The notes beneath the pieces are model-generated. The model saw only the letters and a list, made by a program, of their open reading frames with translations, did no database searches and was not told where the DNA came from. From the NCBI GenBank assembly GCA_041667545.1, contig JBAYES010000013.1:1-38393 (forward strand): a stretch of 38,393 nucleotides of DNA, in the 5' to 3' direction. The translations under genes and the position numbers were made by a program. Source of the stretch: SLID01 sp041667545. Lineage in GTDB: Bacteria > Omnitrophota > Gorgyraeia > Tantalellales > Tantalellaceae. The number at the start of each line of letters is the position of its first letter. The stretch's first letter is position 1. Positions 1-7,552 of this stretch are shown one piece after another.

Positions 1-647
1 TAGTCCAGTTTAGGATGCCCGCTGACTATAGTATTACGTTCATTGAACCACTCGTATTGTTTGAACTTTTCGACAAACATATCCCTCAAAATCTGCCCTT
101 CCTTAAAAATGAGATGAGCTGACCGAAAAAAGGATAAAGGATGTACACATTTATCTACATCTCCTTTGAACAAGCACATCCCATACGGGATAAAACAAAC
201 CCTTGCGATTAGCGACACCTGATCAACACACCACTCTGGAGGGAAAAAACTATATGGTGTTTGAAAAAACACATAATCTGGCCGTAGTGTAGCGGGGCTT
301 ATCCACTTTTGGGTCTCTTTGTCATACCCACGAACAACCGTAACACCCTTCTGTTCCAAAAACTCAGCCATCCCGGCATCTTTGTACTCGCCTGCTGAAA
401 ACGTTGGATGCTCATACGGCAAGGTAACGATATTCGGGGCAAAACCAGAATCTCCCGCCATGGCCTGATAGACCGATTCAAACATACCCCATAGTGTCGG
501 CTCATGACAAACAAACAGCACATTGATTGGTCGACCTTGCAATCTTTTCATCATGGCCCGAGCTTTGAACTCATTGTCCGCCATAAGTCGAATCATGTTC
601 AAATGTCGTTCAAGCTCCCGCTCAATCTGCTGAAAGCTCGGGCGCAT
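1..647 (-). CDS. CDP-glycerol glycerophosphotransferase-like protein (3' end beyond window)
   Basis: Reading the minus strand from the ATG at 645-647 gives 215 uninterrupted codons that run off the left edge. An AGGAAG ribosome site lies 7 bases before the ATG. The protein opens with a short charged helix, then INVLFVCHEPTLWGMFES, RPDYVFFQTPYSFFPPEW, ARVCFIPYGM and, at the edge, SGHPKLD. The order 'RPD-[IV]-FFQ-P-Y', 'IPYG' and 'GHPK-[LF]-D' is what I know from the CDP-glycerol glycerophosphotransferase (TagB/TagF-like) family, which moves polyol phosphates onto surface glycans. The catalytic C-terminal half is outside the window, so substrate cannot be read. It lies downstream of decayed polysaccharide genes, so a role in capsule or O-chain decoration is inferred. 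It appears intact as far as it can be seen. Confidence 0.72.
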   Translation of the reverse strand, partial: MRPSFQQIERELERHLNMIRLMADNEFKARAMMKRLQGRPINVLFVCHEPTLWGMFESVYQAMAGDSGFAPNIVTLPYEHPTFSAGEYKDAGMAEFLEQKGVTVVRGYDKETQKWISPATLRPDYVFFQTPYSFFPPEWCVDQVSLIARVCFIPYGMCLFKGDVDKCVHPLSFFRSAHLIFKEGQILRDMFVEKFKQYEWFNERNTIVSGHPKLD

Positions 648-737
648 AACACACCTTCCTGCTATGTGTAGAAAGTCTATCACCTTGTATTTAATTCTTT
701 CAATCAAGCTCATCGTATTCTGTACCTAGTTCCATAG

Positions 738-885
738 CTAGATTACTGAAAGCTTATCGCCTAATATCAAAAGCCTGAAAGCTTCAATCTTGGACTCTTT
801 AGAATATCTACCGCACTTACACGGCTTAACACCTTCTACTGGTACTGTGTCCGTTTTTTGGCATCAGCCAAAGCGGGGTGAACTC
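738..885 (-). pseudogene. IS3-family OrfA remnant
   Basis: In the gap between the alcohol dehydrogenase remnant and the left-edge gene, the minus strand reads MPKKRTQYQ, then a stop. In another frame it reads RYSKESKIEAFRLLI followed by LGDKLSVI and a stop at 738-740. This resembles the start of an IS3-family OrfA helix-turn-helix protein (MPKKR...RYSxExKxEAxRLL...). The sequence just upstream on that strand, TGAACTCACCCCGC, resembles an IS end with a nearby start. Only a fragment is present and the orfB part is absent, so this is a dead insertion scar. The rest of 648-935 shows no coding signal. Confidence 0.45.
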
Positions 886-935
886 ATCGTATCCCCCGAT
901 TCTTATTCACAATAATACAACATTTGTGCCCCCTA

Positions 936-1434
936 TCATATTGAAAGGATTATTTCTTTTAGATCTTTAGCATCAACTGCTACAGGATTGTTGTCTATAA
1001 TCTCTCCATGTTAACACCATTAATGACAACTTTAAGATTATGTTCTTTTTGAAATCCTGCCTCAGAGAGCGTTGTTGAGAATCCAGCGTTACTGAACATA
1101 AATTTAATCTTTTCTGATGCGCTTACTGAATCGGATGCGCCAAGCATTTCACACAATCGTAAAATTCGCTTTCGATGTTCTTGCATGAAAGCTTTTTATT
1201 TATTTTTTCCTCAGGTGCCTCTGCGTTAAACAAAAAAATGCCGGCAAAGTAAGAATTACTGCGTACCCATGCGGCATTTTGTCGTACATCGTCAAGACAT
1301 ATGATAAAGCATGCGGCGCTGTTGTTTTGGAAATATTTATTGCTTTGCCCGATAGATGGACTGCCTCCATCATTAAACTGCGACTATTTTTATCTGGGTT
1401 GATCATAAGTTTACTATAAACTTCGGTAATTATT
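936..1434 (-). pseudogene. Iron-containing alcohol dehydrogenase remnant (phosphonoacetaldehyde-reductase-like), C-terminal half, frameshifted
   Basis: The minus strand from 1434 encodes MEAVHLSGKAINISKTTAPH and DKMPHGYAVILTLPAFF. This is the metal-binding region of group III iron-dependent alcohol dehydrogenases (PF00465), closest in style to the PsrA/PhpC phosphonoacetaldehyde reductases. The frame shifts at the T-run near 1237, again near 1190, where RILRLCEMLGASDSV resumes, and a third time near 1003, after INGVNMERL. The tail DNNPVAVDAKDLKEIILSI then runs to a TGA at 936-938. The N-terminal half is missing: an insertion sequence begins at 1435. The gene is dead. Its former neighbour, the glycerophosphotransferase-like gene at the left edge, would fit a phosphonate- or polyol-phosphate-decorated polysaccharide, but that pathway is inference. 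Confidence 0.78.
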
Positions 1435-2546
1435 TGAGGGGTCGGGGAGTTTTCATGGTTCACCCAACACCTCGGATTTGACTTTCCATGTTGATACTTT
1501 ATTGCGATACGCTCGCAATTGATGCATTTGAACTGAAAGGCCCATCGCGGCGAATCACCAGCGGTTGTTGGCATCTCCACGCATCCAACAACGGTCCAAG
1601 TCGAAGATATCTTTGACGATTCCTTGCATAGTTTCAACAGTTTGTGACCGCTCTTTGAAATATTTTTTGCAACGTTTACTTGCCATCGCGGTGATAATTG
1701 CTTTTCGTCCGGGTTTGTCCATCTTCTTGTTTTTTCAACAAACTGTGACCAAGCGGATCCCATAGTTATATTTCATGTTCCTAAACAACTTTTGGCTGTC
1801 AGCTTTAGAGTCCATAACCAGATGACTTAATTGTCCCCAATAATGGCGTGCTTCTTCGTACATCTTCATGGGCTCGTATCCTGAATTGGGCATCCACATA
1901 AAACACCCTAATACCGATGTTCCATGTGAAACCATGCTGAAAGTTCCGTGCCCGTGCACCCATCCATCGGCAAGAGATGTACACCAGGTTGCTTTTTTAT
2001 CAAGGCCGGTTAATCCTTCGGGGATTATGCCTTTTTCTTTATGTTTTTTGTGCCACACCGGATCTTTTGCTTTTATCATCATTTTATCGGCGCTTACGAT
2101 TTTCTTTTTGCTCCAACTCAGGAAAGAGTTGAACAATAAACGTTGCTGGTTTTCCAGGGAAATGGCAGATTTTTTTTAAGCGATCCCTCAATTGCCGTTC
2201 GCTGATTAAACCAAGATTAAGATCTTTGGCTATTACATCCCAATATTCTTTGACCATGCGGTGGATAGCCAGATAGGTTTTGCATTTGCACTTAACCGAT
2301 AGAACTGCTATGAACATAATAAGCCATTCTGGATACTTGAATTCCGGCCCACGTTCTCCTTCCTTTACGGAATCAGGGAAATTGGTTTCGATTAGAAATG
2401 AACGAAAATCGTTTCGCGTCTGTTGTATCCATTCGCGAGACACCTTTGTGGCTTGTTTTCGCATATTGACCACCTCCTTGGTAGTCAGTATGCCTTGTTT
2501 ATCTGTAATTACAAGGGGTTAGGGAGAAAAACTCCCCGACCCCTCA
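1435..2546 (-). mobile_element. Insertion sequence, about 1.1 kb, with 18-19 bp terminal inverted repeats
   Basis: The left end reads TGAGGGGTCGGGGAGTTTTC (1435-1454). The right end (526-546 of the 2 kb block, that is 2526-2546) is its inverse with one extra T. The 1,112 bp between carry one broken DDE transposase on the minus strand. The outer flanks are GGTAATTATT on the left and GTTAATTGAA on the right; these do not form a clean direct target duplication. The left flank is an alcohol dehydrogenase half-gene and the right flank a glycosyltransferase start. The family cannot be named with confidence; the transposase looks IS4/IS5-like. Confidence 0.8.
1448..2473 (-). pseudogene. DDE transposase, frameshifted (IS4/IS5-like)
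   Basis: Three frames join into one protein of about 340 residues. The first (start 2473) contains YPEWLIMFIAVLSVKCKCKT and ERQLRDRLKKICHFPG and ends at FIVQLFPEL. The second resumes near 2115 with SWSKKKIVSADKMMIKAKDP, then ADGWVHGHGTFSMVSHGTS and HLVMDSKADSQKLFRNM. The third starts near 1750 and carries Cys-rich FKCINCERIAIKYQHGKSNP. The first Asp of the catalytic triad is probably in VSADK and the second in VMDSKAD. With two frameshifts the enzyme cannot be made whole. The third frame has no stop before the element's end and runs into the flanking dehydrogenase remnant. Confidence 0.7.
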
Positions 2547-2662
2547 GTTAATTGAAAATTCTTACAAGTTTGGTGGCGAATACTTTCCAGACATTCATTA
2601 ACAAAACGCGATTGGTTGTAGCATAAAACAATAACACTTACTATCGGATCTTTTTTTTTCAT
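2547..2662 (-). pseudogene. GT2-family glycosyltransferase, N-terminal stub cut by insertion sequence
   Basis: From the ATG at 2660-2662 the minus strand reads MKKKDPIVSVIVLCYNQSRF followed by VNECLESIRHQTCKNFQLT, and then enters the inverted repeat of the insertion sequence at 2546. This is the nucleotide-binding start of a GT-A (GT2) glycosyltransferase. It closely matches the N-terminus of the intact GT2 gene at 7553-8626 (VTAIVLCYDQSRFVVECLDS), so the two are paralogues. Nothing of the remaining 300 or so residues survives on the other side of the element, which points to a deletion and not a simple insertion. Confidence 0.75.
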
Positions 2663-2666
2663 AAAA

Positions 2667-2820
2667 TCACCGTAAAACATCAAAGCAAATCTTGTCCAAG
2701 CTCGTCTGATCCGCTATGCTGTACGGAAGGGGCGCAAACCCAATGACCTTCACAACTTTAGCGGACGTTATGTAAAGACGGTAGGGACCGGCTATCCTGA
2801 AATGCTCCGCAGTTTCACAC
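2667..2820 (-). pseudogene. Coding-like remnant upstream of the GT2 stub
   Basis: Between the stop of the ketoisomerase gene and the GT2 stub, an open minus-strand frame reads AEHFRIAGPYRLYITSAKVV then KVIGFAPLPYSIADQTSLDK and ICFDVLR before a stop at 2667. It looks like the tail of a real protein, but I do not recognise the family. The frame is open further upstream only by overlapping the preceding gene. The stretch RIAGPYRLYITSAK is mirrored by RLSGLYHFYITSTK in front of the aminotransferase at 9210-10325, because the DNA is a diverged repeat. Confidence 0.3.
2757..2799. repeat. Diverged 43-bp dispersed repeat, copy A
   Basis: The stretch containing GCGGACGTTATGTAAAGACG and GGACCGGCTATCCTG matches 10340-10383 (TGGACGTTATGTAAAAATGG ... 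GACCGGATAGCCTG) at about 36 of 43 positions in the same orientation. Copy B lies just upstream of the intact FdtB-like gene's start. Copy A lies upstream of the GT2 stub. Both may descend from one duplicated leader or from the tail of one lost gene. Confidence 0.6.
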
Positions 2821-3783
2821 GATATATTTTTTGTATTTATTTTTTGCTTTTTCAAAAACATCTTTATCCAAATTAAAATATACATTTAACTGATCTCTGC
2901 CAACCACTTTCGCCCCAAAACGTGAATGGAATTCCAAAACTCTTTTGTTGTCGTTTCGAACATCAAAATGACATTTGGTAAATCCGAGCATATTAAACCC
3001 GAATTCAAGCGCCAACATCACTGACTCTATTGCAACATATGGCGGACTATTTGGTTCTACGATCCAGCTCCCCCAACAAAATGAGTCCTCAAGTAAATCA
3101 TACACCCTAAAAGTTCCATATTTGTGGCACTTTTTAGATTCAATGATGAAATAATATTCCTTTTTATTCTGCTCTCGTATTTTATAGTCACGTATCCACT
3201 GAACTTGTTTTTTTATGTCATTTGGTGTTTTAGAGAGGTACTTGCTTGCATAGCTGGCTATTCTTAACTCAAGTAAATACTTTGCATCCTCCAAATCAAC
3301 TAATCGTAAATCTATATCCTTGCCGAACAATCTTGAGAAAATTGAATTATTTTGGCTTGGAGAAATGGATGTACTTTGACTCGTAAAGTCAGAATATCTA
3401 CGGATATAATCATCCTCTGAAAAATAATTTGAAGCAAAGACGAGACAAACCGATCCAGTGGAAAAGTTATCAAGTTCTCTCCAAATACCAGGCGGAACGT
3501 ATAGCCCATAATATGACCTATTTAAATGCACTCTTTTTTTATTATACCCGTCATCTAAAATAACATCAAAACTTCCTGCCGACGCAATAATAAATTGTTC
3601 CATCTCTTTATGCGAATGCCCTCCGCGACATTCCCCGCCCGGAACATCATAAAGGTAATATACTCTTTTTATATCAAACGGTATATGCTTACCACCTTCA
3701 ATAAAGGTAAGATTTCCTTTTACATCATTAATTCTGGGTAAATCAATTATTCTCGTTCTCGACAGACCAGTATTAGCATCCAT
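2815..3783 (-). CDS. fdtD: Bifunctional dTDP-4-keto-6-deoxyglucose 3,4-ketoisomerase / sugar N-acetyltransferase (FdtA-like cupin fused to GNAT)
   Basis: The protein has 322 residues and starts at an ATG after a GGGGGAA ribosome site. Residues 8-135 form a WxcM/FdtA/QdtA-type cupin: CRGGHSHKEMEQ carries Arg53, His56 and His58, matching the catalytic residues of FdtA, and LYVPPGIWREL is the usual strand after the active site. Residues from about 155 (DLRLVDLEDAKYLLELRIAS) to about 305 form a RimJ/RimL-like GNAT acetyltransferase with the ENDNKRVLEFHSRFGAKVVG-type acetyl-CoA/strand region. A ketoisomerase fused to an N-acetyltransferase is known as FdtD. With the aminotransferase at 9210 it would convert dTDP-4-keto-6-deoxyglucose to a 3-acetamido-3,6-dideoxyhexose (Fuc3NAc or Qui3NAc). 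Whether galacto or gluco configuration is made cannot be read. In characterised FdtD the acetyltransferase is of a different, LbH class, so homology to that exact protein is not claimed. Confidence 0.8.
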   Translation of the reverse strand: MDANTGLSRTRIIDLPRINDVKGNLTFIEGGKHIPFDIKRVYYLYDVPGGECRGGHSHKEMEQFIIASAGSFDVILDDGYNKKRVHLNRSYYGLYVPPGIWRELDNFSTGSVCLVFASNYFSEDDYIRRYSDFTSQSTSISPSQNNSIFSRLFGKDIDLRLVDLEDAKYLLELRIASYASKYLSKTPNDIKKQVQWIRDYKIREQNKKEYYFIIESKKCHKYGTFRVYDLLEDSFCWGSWIVEPNSPPYVAIESVMLALEFGFNMLGFTKCHFDVRNDNKRVLEFHSRFGAKVVGRDQLNVYFNLDKDVFEKAKNKYKKYIV

Positions 3784-3799
3784 AAATTCCCCCTATCGT

Positions 3800-4045
3800 T
3801 TAGTAAGCGTCCTTAGAATACAGGTCAGTTGTCCTTATCGCCTGAAACTCGTAAGAGCCAGCTTCGTAATAACGTTTATCCGGTTCCCCTATGGTGACAC
3901 GTGGCCCGATAACACTGTTATCACTTATAGATACATTATCGTTGATAATGGCCTGCGGGCTGATAACAACTCCTTTTCCCAAAAGTACTTTTTGTCCTAC
4001 ACTTGAAGTAGGATGAATATTTGTGCCTGAAGGCCTTTTCCTCAT
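3800..4045 (-). pseudogene. Hexapeptide-repeat (LbH) acyltransferase, truncated N-terminal part
   Basis: An 81-residue frame begins at an ATG with a GGAGAG ribosome site and shows imperfect hexapeptides: GTNIHPTSSVGQKVLLGKGV, VISPQAIINDNVSISDNSVI and GPRVTIGEPDKRYY. These are left-handed beta-helix coils of WbbJ-like O/N-acetyltransferases. Family members normally have 170-210 residues with more coils and an acetyl-CoA-binding C-terminus. Here the frame departs from the pattern after about residue 66 and stops just before the ketoisomerase gene. I read it as a deletion product. A functional mini-protein is unlikely because LbH trimers need the full helix. It may once have acetylated the same amino sugar. 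Confidence 0.6.
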
Positions 4046-4057
4046 GATCTCTCCATT

Positions 4058-4363
4058 TTAAAAATCGTAATCATTTATCGCATCAACTATTTTGGTAATC
4101 TCATCGTCGTCTAAGAAGGGATGCATAGGCAAAGACAATATTTCTTCGCAAAGTCGTTCGGTTACAGGCAAACTTTCTCTATCACCCATACTAATGAAAG
4201 CTTCCTGCTTGTGAACCGGCTTAGGATAATGTATCTGGGAGTGTATATATACCCTGCCGAAAAAGATGCTTCTGAAACTCATCTCTTTCCTTACACCGTA
4301 TGACAAACTGATGATAAACATGTTTACTGTGTTCCTGCTCTTTAGACAAGATAACTTTCGAAT
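4058..4363 (-). pseudogene. DegT/DnrJ/EryC1/StrS aminotransferase, C-terminal fragment
   Basis: The 3' part reads SQIHYPKPVHKQEAFISMGD, LPVTERLCEEILSLPMHPFL and DDDEITKIVDAINDYDF. That is the conserved C-terminus of PLP sugar aminotransferases (IHYP-x-P-x-HKQ, LP-x-[TS]-E, LSLPM-P). Upstream in another frame HSKHVYHQFVIRCKERDEFQ and KHLFRQGIYT continue the same protein, so there is a frameshift near 4245. At 4363 the fragment meets the end of the IS5-type element. The N-terminal 280 or so residues, including the PLP lysine, are absent. It is related to, but distinct from, the other two aminotransferase copies in this locus. Confidence 0.75.
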
Positions 4364-5508
4364 GGCTTTGTTGCATAAATCATACTTTCAGGCACACTTC
4401 GCCCTTCACATAATTTCCTTCACATTACAACAATATATGAATCCGGCTTGCCAAGTTCCGTATAAAGATTCAATATGCCACATTTTATTGTCGGCTCTAT
4501 TTTCTGATTGCTTATCTCGTATGCCAACGGCTTATCTCCAAATATCGTTTTGTATCTAAACATCGTCGTTTCTATCAATGACCTCAAGCTGTACCCTGAA
4601 CTTCTTTTCCATTCGCCGCGCCCTTCGCGTCGAATGGCTTTTACAATATCGTCCCTTGCTTTCCATGGACTCCTACCATCACCATTTCCTCGTATCCTGG
4701 CGTTCTTTTGCGGAACTATCAAAGTCTTGATTTTCCGTTTATGACATTTCCTGAAGATCTTAATATTGTCATAACCCCCATCACCACGCACATCAGCTAT
4801 ATCTTCCTCCATATCGTTCAATAATTCCACCCCGGCATCAGCCTCTGTTACGCTATTTGTGGTTAATTGTTCAGCTATAATATCTCCGGTTTCAGTGTCT
4901 ATCGCTATGTGCAATTTGTTCCACATTCTGTGCTTTGTATATCCGTGTCTGCGTACTTTCCATTCCTCTTCACCGAATACTTTTATTCCGATGCTATCTA
5001 ATATCACATGCAAGAGCTCTTTTGAGCGAGTCCCTCTTATACAATGTGACATTAAGTCCGCGTTGCCTCCTGCATATCGTTGTGTAATCCGGTATTGTTA
5101 TATCCACTCCCATGATCTTCGTCAGACTTCCCATAAATCCTTGGAGATTCCTCAATCTCAAGTGTAAAACGCTGCGAACAGTAAGCAATACTTTGATAGC
5201 ATGATCTGAATATACTTTTTGAACACCTCTTTTCTTCGGACCACCATAATACCAGCTATCCACTATATCTTCGCTAAACCAGAGCGTTATATCCCCGCGT
5301 TTTATCAAAGACCGATTATATTCGGGCCAATTTTTCAGTTTATATCGGGTCTTCTTTTTGGTATTATGGTTTTGCACGGATAGCTCCTCTTGTCGAGGTT
5401 TATACTTTTGGTTTCACAACTAAAGTATAGAGTTATTCGTGCTTTTACCAAAATTTCTGAGTGTTTCCTCCAAAAAATTATTTCTTCACGCTTTTATTCA
5501 ACAAAGCC
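4364..5508 (-). mobile_element. IS5-family (IS903-like) insertion sequence
   Basis: The ends are GGCTTTGTTGCATAAA (4364-4379) and, inverted at 5493-5508, GGCTTTGTTGAATAAA: 15 of 16 positions match. This is the hallmark end of the IS903 subgroup of IS5. The 1,145-bp element carries a transposase in two frames. IS903-type elements make 9-bp duplications, but the 9 bases outside each end (CTTTCGAAT and AATCCTAAT) differ. The element joins an aminotransferase C-terminus on the left to a glycosyltransferase-like gene on the right, both incomplete. Confidence 0.85.
4420..5377 (-). pseudogene. IS5-family transposase with one frameshift
   Basis: The N-terminal frame (5377 to about 5040) contains YNRSLIKRGDITLWFSED, SDHAIKVLLTVRSVLHLRLR and GVDITIPDYTTICRR. 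The C-terminal frame from about 5035 contains VILDSIGIKVFGEEEWKVRR, KHRMWNKLHIAIDTETGDII, VRGDGGYDN and RSLIETTMFRYKTIFGDKPL. These are the three DDE blocks of IS5 transposases: D in LDS-G-K, D in GDGGYD, E in ETTMFRYK. The downstream frame is +1 relative to the upstream one, at TCGCTCAAAAGAGC. IS903-type enzymes are normally a single frame, so I call it a disabling mutation. A programmed shift at the A-run cannot be fully excluded. Confidence 0.75.
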
Positions 5509-6351
5509 AATCCTAATTCGAAATCTGGTCTTAATCTTTCTATAGCGTCGAGTACTTGGATCGCTTGAATCAACAAAACAAACCGTATGCGGATTTATTC
5601 TCGGGGTAAATTCTGTTAACAAAAAATCCGATTGGGCATAAATCAAAGGGCTCCCCTGCCTGTAAAGGGCATGGACTAAAGCCAACTGATCCCGCTCGCT
5701 ATAGTTGAAAATCTGACATAAAACATCCATAATTAAAGGCTCAATATCACTATTATGCCGGCGGGCTATGAAATTATTCTGGCTTACCTGTATATCCACG
5801 GGAATATTCTCTTGCAGAAAATAAGCTGCCTGCTTCTGAATTTTGTTAAAATCCAAAAAGCGTCGAAAACGCATTATCCTTTCATACTCCCCGGGCCATC
5901 CGCCAAAAGTGTGGCGGGTGGACAAAAAGCCCATTCTCCCTGCGGTTTTAAAAATGTTTAACAGCATCTTTTCATCGCCCACAATATAAAGATCGGCATC
6001 ACAATAAATACTCTCTTTTATATTAGGAAACAAAAAATTGAGTGCCCACTTAAAAAAACGGTTCTGATATGCAGGATGCCCCGGCCAATCCGGAACTGGA
6101 TCTACCTGAATAACTTTGATCCAATCGGGAATATTGTTAAGGTTACTTTTCTCATCCGTAATGACAAGAACAAGCATCATATCTTTTCTTGCCAGTTCAG
6201 AGACAGCCGTTGACTTTTTAAGCCTTAAAATCACCTCATGAAAATGCCGCTCACCGAAAGGAGCGGTTATTATCGCCCGTTCGGCAACGTAGCCATTCAA
6301 AGAATATTTTTTTCTAAAAAACTCAATGTTTTTTTTAATTCTCTCTATCAT
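5494..6351 (-). CDS. Glycosyltransferase-like protein, C-terminus replaced by IS5 sequence
   Basis: The start is the ATG at 6351; the frame opens further only at a TTG. The protein of 285 residues contains RAIITAPFGERHFHEVILRL, SIYCDADLYIVGDEK (a DxD-type acidic motif), GFLSTRHTFGGWPGEYERIM and VSQNNFIARRHN. The layout (a polar N-terminal Rossmann-like start, YCDAD, then an His-rich loop and a patch of acceptor-site residues) resembles DUF616/TOD1-MUCI70-type glycosyltransferases, but the match is weak. The last four residues (GFVE) and the stop are encoded by the end of the insertion sequence, so the native C-terminus is lost. Activity is uncertain. It is followed upstream by the TupA-like gene in the same direction. 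Confidence 0.6.
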   Translation of the reverse strand: MIERIKKNIEFFRKKYSLNGYVAERAIITAPFGERHFHEVILRLKKSTAVSELARKDMMLVLVITDEKSNLNNIPDWIKVIQVDPVPDWPGHPAYQNRFFKWALNFLFPNIKESIYCDADLYIVGDEKMLLNIFKTAGRMGFLSTRHTFGGWPGEYERIMRFRRFLDFNKIQKQAAYFLQENIPVDIQVSQNNFIARRHNSDIEPLIMDVLCQIFNYSERDQLALVHALYRQGSPLIYAQSDFLLTEFTPRINPHTVCFVDSSDPSTRRYRKIKTRFRIRIGFVE

Positions 6352-6469
6352 TACAACGATTCCCAATTAAATATGGTCATGCGGTTAGTTAAGTCCTTAA
6401 CTTGGTTTTTGTTTTTTACTGGATCCGGTTCTTTTCCTGATTCATAAAGTCATCCCCGAACAAAAGCCC

Positions 6470-7498
6470 CTAGTTATAAGCACGCTGGAAACGTTTATAC
6501 ACAAGAGGTTTAAACGTAGTACGATCGAAATCTAGAGCTTCGCCCAATATTTTCTGTCCTTCCCCATGATAACATCCCGACATGGGCCAGAAAGTCAACT
6601 CACCAACATATATTTGGCCTGTTTGCGAAAGATAAAGATCAACACGAACATACTTAAATCCACATGCCAATGTTTCAGCAACCCTTACCATCTCATCCCA
6701 TTGCTCAGGTTTACAGAATGCATCGCCTGCAAGGAACCGAGGAAACAAGACATATCCTTGCGACACCCCTTCTCTATTGATCATTTGTTCCTTTGTTTTG
6801 TCGCCCCTATCATAAATGTACTGTAGTTGGCGAACTCGACCTTCCACACAATGGAATTTATAATCCGGCGGAGGGTCGGGATTCTCAGGATCGACGAATT
6901 TCTCAACAAACACAACCGGATCGACACATGAATAGGACCACTCTCCCTTTTCCCAGGCGTATTTCCGCTTTAATGCATTAGCAATCTGAGTGCGTACACT
7001 CTCCAAATTGAATAAACTTTTATCACGCACTATGAACACGGAACCGGAGTCATTATTAGTCTTAAGAACAAAGCTCTTTGGCAGAGAGCTAAAATCTAAA
7101 TCATCAAGTGTACTGCCCCTCTGAAGAAGAGGCACCAGATATTGTGTTCCTACCCTCTGGGCAACAAAATCTCTAACCCCGATCTTATCAGTACATTGAA
7201 TAATCCGTTCATCCTGATCAAAAAGCTTGAGCCATTGGATTTTATCATTAAAATCGCGACAGTCGACAAGCTCTGGCCAATAGCCCATTTCATTTTTGTA
7301 GTATGAATGTATCGTCTTATATAGCGAGAAGTGCGCAGAAGTCAGTGGCAACTTGCGCTTATCTTTTACCTGTTTCGCCCAAACGCTTATGACTTCCCGA
7401 CATTTGCGCAAATAATTCAATTGATAGGAATTTTCTTTTTCCAAGATTAGGGAAACAACCCTGTTTTCTTTCTTTTTAGCCCTCTTCGGGTTCTTCAT
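6470..7498 (-). CDS. TupA-like ATP-grasp protein
   Basis: The protein has 342 residues. YWPELVDCRDFNDKIQWLKL, CTDKIGVRDFVAQRVG and LPKSFVLKTNNDSGSVFIVR form the N-terminal and ATP-grasp A regions. PVVFVEKFVD, PPDYKFHCVEG, YVRVDLYLSQTGQIYVGELT and FWPMSGCYHGEG supply the Mg-ATP acidic residues. This is the ATPgrasp_TupA family (PF14305), named for teichuronopeptide synthesis, and members are common in polysaccharide loci. They probably ligate an amino acid or similar carboxylate to a glycan or sugar amine. Length is typical. No strong ribosome site is visible before the ATG, and the first 25 residues are unusually basic, so the true start could be internal. Confidence 0.8.
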   Translation of the reverse strand: MKNPKRAKKKENRVVSLILEKENSYQLNYLRKCREVISVWAKQVKDKRKLPLTSAHFSLYKTIHSYYKNEMGYWPELVDCRDFNDKIQWLKLFDQDERIIQCTDKIGVRDFVAQRVGTQYLVPLLQRGSTLDDLDFSSLPKSFVLKTNNDSGSVFIVRDKSLFNLESVRTQIANALKRKYAWEKGEWSYSCVDPVVFVEKFVDPENPDPPPDYKFHCVEGRVRQLQYIYDRGDKTKEQMINREGVSQGYVLFPRFLAGDAFCKPEQWDEMVRVAETLACGFKYVRVDLYLSQTGQIYVGELTFWPMSGCYHGEGQKILGEALDFDRTTFKPLVYKRFQRAYN

Positions 7499-7552
7499 AC
7501 ATCGTCATTTTAGTCAAAAACCATTCGAAATACAATGTTTTCGAACATTTTT

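Noticed and set aside
2526..2560. Target-site duplication around the first insertion sequence
   Set aside because: Flanks share only TAATT-like AT-rich bases; no exact direct repeat of useful length, consistent with a rearranged junction.
4994..5052. Programmed frameshift in the IS5-type transposase
   Set aside because: The IS903-like subgroup makes a single-frame transposase and the shift site is not a classical slippery heptamer; left as a pseudogene.
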